Below, one piece after another: positions 5,395-6,750 of a stretch of 6,750 nt of DNA. The notes beneath the pieces were generated by a model that saw only the letters and a program-made list of their open reading frames with translations, had not been told where the DNA came from and searched no databases. The position numbers and the translations under genes are program-made. Origin of the DNA: Candidatus Zhuqueibacterota bacterium (GTDB taxonomy: Bacteria > Zhuqueibacterota > Zhuqueibacteria > Residuimicrobiales > Krinioviventaceae). The stretch is from assembly GCA_003854995.1 (NCBI GenBank), contig RQOI01000028.1, forward strand, positions 1-6,750. The letters run 5' to 3'. Position 1 is the first letter of the stretch. Every line of letters starts with the position of its first letter.

Positions 5395-6433
5395 AAGACA
5401 GGTGGTGCAAAAAATCATCGGACCTTTGGCGCTGCCGCAGAATGAGCGAGGCGAGGCGTTTGCAGCGTCAAATATTGCGCTCTGCAAATATTGGGGCAAG
5501 CGCGACAATGAGTTGAATCTGCCGCAGAACTCGAGTCTGTCGCTTTCGCTGGGCCATCTCGGCACGCACACAATCATCCAGGCAAACGCAGCAAAAGATG
5601 AAATCTATTTAAATAAGGAAAACCTCGGCCCATCCGCGAGATTTTCGTCGCGCTTGATCGCTTTTCTTGATCTCTTTCGCCCGATGCCGGATTATTTTTT
5701 CCGCATTGAGACACACAACAATTTTCCCACCGCCGCCGGTCTTGCCAGCTCAGCCTCCGGCTATGCCGCCATGGCCAAGGCACTGAACGCTTTTTTCGGC
5801 TGGCGCCTGGATGACATCAATCTGTCGATCCTCGCCCGACTGGGCAGTGGCAGCGCCGCGCGCTCCGTCTATACCGGCTTTGTGGAATGGCACAGGGGAG
5901 AGGCAGAGGATGGCATGGACAGCTACGCCGAGCAGCTGCCGGCGAGCTGGCCAGAGTTGCGGCTCGCCGTCCTCACTGTTTCGGGAGCGGCAAAGAGCAT
6001 CGACTCGAGGGGTGGCATGCGACGAACAGTCGAGACATCGACGCTGTATAAAGCATGGCCGGAAAAAGCGACGCGCGATATCGAAGCGATTCGGCAGGCC
6101 ATACGCGAGCACGATTTCGAGCGGCTCGGCAGCACGGCTGAATCGAATGCCCTCGCCATGCATGCAACCATGCTCGACTCACAACCCGCCATTCTGTACT
6201 GGTTGCCCGAGACGGTCTCGGTTTTTCACAAGATTTGGCGGCTCCGGCAGGAGGGCGTCCCGCTCTATTTCACCATCGACGCCGGGCCGAATGTCAAGAT
6301 ATTATTAGAGGAAAAAAATGAGGGCATCGTGCGAAGTGAATTTTGCGAGGCAGAGATTGTAAATCCCTTTATCTTCAATAGAGTCAATCATTTTCCCGAA
6401 TCAGCATCAGGAGAGCGGCGTACGGCACGATGA
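5387..6433 (+). CDS. mvaD: diphosphomevalonate decarboxylase
   Basis: This enzyme carries out ATP-dependent decarboxylation of mevalonate 5-diphosphate to IPP, the last step before the isomerase. It is a GHMP-superfamily protein, 348 residues from the TTG start. Diagnostic segments in order: ASNIALCKYWGKRDNELNLP (27-46), NSSLSLSL (48-55), the nucleotide loop AAGLASSASGYAAMA (116-130), GSGSAARSVYTGFVEW (153-168) with the conserved Arg159, SNALAMHATMLDS (253-265), and TIDAGPNVK (296-304) with the catalytic Asp298. Retention of Asp298 and the KYWGK motif argues for true decarboxylase activity rather than the related mevalonate 3-kinases, which lack the decarboxylation chemistry. It overlaps the upstream kinase by 8 bases. 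The last 16 residues (333-348, VNHFPESASGERRTAR) are encoded by DNA that also encodes the end of the opposite-strand GroES-like protein, and look like an unconserved tail. Confidence 0.95.
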   Translation: MTRRQVVQKIIGPLALPQNERGEAFAASNIALCKYWGKRDNELNLPQNSSLSLSLGHLGTHTIIQANAAKDEIYLNKENLGPSARFSSRLIAFLDLFRPMPDYFFRIETHNNFPTAAGLASSASGYAAMAKALNAFFGWRLDDINLSILARLGSGSAARSVYTGFVEWHRGEAEDGMDSYAEQLPASWPELRLAVLTVSGAAKSIDSRGGMRRTVETSTLYKAWPEKATRDIEAIRQAIREHDFERLGSTAESNALAMHATMLDSQPAILYWLPETVSVFHKIWRLRQEGVPLYFTIDAGPNVKILLEEKNEGIVRSEFCEAEIVNPFIFNRVNHFPESASGERRTAR

Positions 6434-6746
6434 GAAAGAGCTCGTTTTCAAACTTTACTTCAACAGCCGCTTTGCGTAAAAAGATCGTGTAATCGCCGAT
6501 TTGCGCTTGCATATTTTCATAGTCTTTCGCCACGTCGCGCGCGCGCCAGGGTTCATCTTCTATATCGTTGAATGAGGGCATGGGGATGCCGGGACCGACC
6601 TCGACGATCCGACCGGCCTGAATAGACTCCTTTTCCAGGGCCCATTTGGGCAAATAGAGTCCCGTGCTGCTGCGCTCTTCGCCCACATCCGGCACAATGA
6701 GCAATCGGTCGCCGACGACAAATATTTCTTTATTTCCCTTTTTCAT
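6384..6746 (-). CDS. GroES/Cpn10-family co-chaperone-like protein, long divergent form
   Basis: This is a 120-residue protein of the chaperonin-10 fold; GroES forms the heptameric lid of GroEL in the cytoplasm. VVGDRLLIVPD (10-20) is the first strand region, and GEERSSTGLYLPKWALEKE (22-40) fits the mobile loop, with GLYLP where GroES has GIVIP. AGRIVEVGPG (44-53) and the C-terminal GDYTIFLRKAAVEVKFENEL to IVPYAALLMLIRE segments complete the fold. About 25 extra residues sit mainly after VGPG (PMPSFNDIEDEPWRARDVAKDY). From memory, co-chaperone-like proteins with this EPW...MQAQ-GDYxIFLRK pattern are common in Bacteroidetes-type genomes beside ordinary GroES; no GroEL is visible here. Only four bases precede the ATG, so the ribosome site is unseen and a start further upstream is possible. 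It converges on and overlaps mvaD by 50 bases. Confidence 0.85.
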   Translation of the reverse strand: MKKGNKEIFVVGDRLLIVPDVGEERSSTGLYLPKWALEKESIQAGRIVEVGPGIPMPSFNDIEDEPWRARDVAKDYENMQAQIGDYTIFLRKAAVEVKFENELFLIVPYAALLMLIREND

Positions 6747-6750
6747 GTGC

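Larger units (their letters stand above)
229..6433 (+). other. mevalonate pathway operon (six genes)
   Basis: Six same-strand genes lie with gaps of 2 and 10 bases and overlaps of 4, 20 and 8 bases, so a single transcript is the simplest reading. The order is reductase, type 2 isomerase, HMG-CoA synthase, mevalonate-kinase-like GHMP kinase, second GHMP kinase, diphosphomevalonate decarboxylase. This covers every step from acetoacetyl-CoA plus acetyl-CoA to IPP and DMAPP. Acetoacetyl-CoA thiolase is absent, as are prenyl synthases. The order differs from the Gram-positive coccal kinase-decarboxylase-kinase cluster. No internal promoter or terminator is evident. Confidence 0.9.

Noticed and set aside
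5083..5577. 164-residue minus-strand frame across the kinase/mvaD joint
   Set aside because: It is antisense to two well-supported genes and shows no family resemblance.
5811..6308. 165-residue plus-strand frame inside mvaD
   Set aside because: It is an Arg/Ser/Pro-rich out-of-frame translation of the decarboxylase, typical of a shadow frame.
6434..6500. Search for a terminator after mvaD
   Set aside because: The region codes for the GroES-like protein, and I see no GC-rich inverted repeat followed by a T run on either strand.
1..6750. Search for a novel defence, mobile or RNA-based system
   Set aside because: No repeats with spacers, transposase, integrase, toxin-antitoxin pair or tRNA/rRNA-like sequence is visible; the window is fully explained by metabolic genes and one chaperonin-like gene.

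Overview
The window holds one compact operon for the mevalonate route to isoprenoids, plus the start of an oppositely oriented gene. It reads as bacterial. Genes are packed end to end, most with Shine-Dalgarno-like sequence and some with GTG or TTG starts, and all the enzymes are soluble single-domain proteins. Base composition looks moderately GC-rich in the genes and AT-rich in the leader. Three hints point to the Bacteroidetes/Chlorobi (FCB) side of the Gram-negative bacteria or a related candidate phylum: a promoter-like TTG-N19-TAtcTTTG in the leader, a long GroES-type protein of the kind I associate with that group, and a CGCAAAG-type intergenic repeat. This placement is an inference; no marker gene is present.

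Layout: 1-198 (228 if the ATG start is used) is a non-coding or weakly coding leader with a degenerate CGCAAAG repeat at the edge, a candidate promoter and a possible 33-codon leader ORF. Six plus-strand genes follow: HMG-CoA reductase (229-1266, possibly from 199), type 2 IPP isomerase (1269-2303), HMG-CoA synthase (2314-3489), a mevalonate-kinase-like GHMP kinase (3486-4490), a second GHMP kinase that probably does the phosphomevalonate kinase step (4471-5394) and diphosphomevalonate decarboxylase (5387-6433). Intergenic gaps are 2 and 10 bases, then overlaps of 4, 20 and 8 bases. This predicts one transcript with translational coupling. On the minus strand, 6384-6746 encodes a divergent GroES/Cpn10-family protein whose 3' end overlaps the decarboxylase gene by 50 bases.

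Together the six enzymes convert acetyl-CoA plus acetoacetyl-CoA to HMG-CoA (synthase), mevalonate (reductase), mevalonate 5-phosphate and 5-diphosphate (two kinases), IPP (decarboxylase) and DMAPP (isomerase). Only acetoacetyl-CoA thiolase is missing, and this is commonly encoded elsewhere. No defence system, mobile element, CRISPR array or RNA gene is visible. The most useful open points are the division of labour between the two kinases, the compact class I-like reductase, the tail-to-tail gene overlap and the leader.
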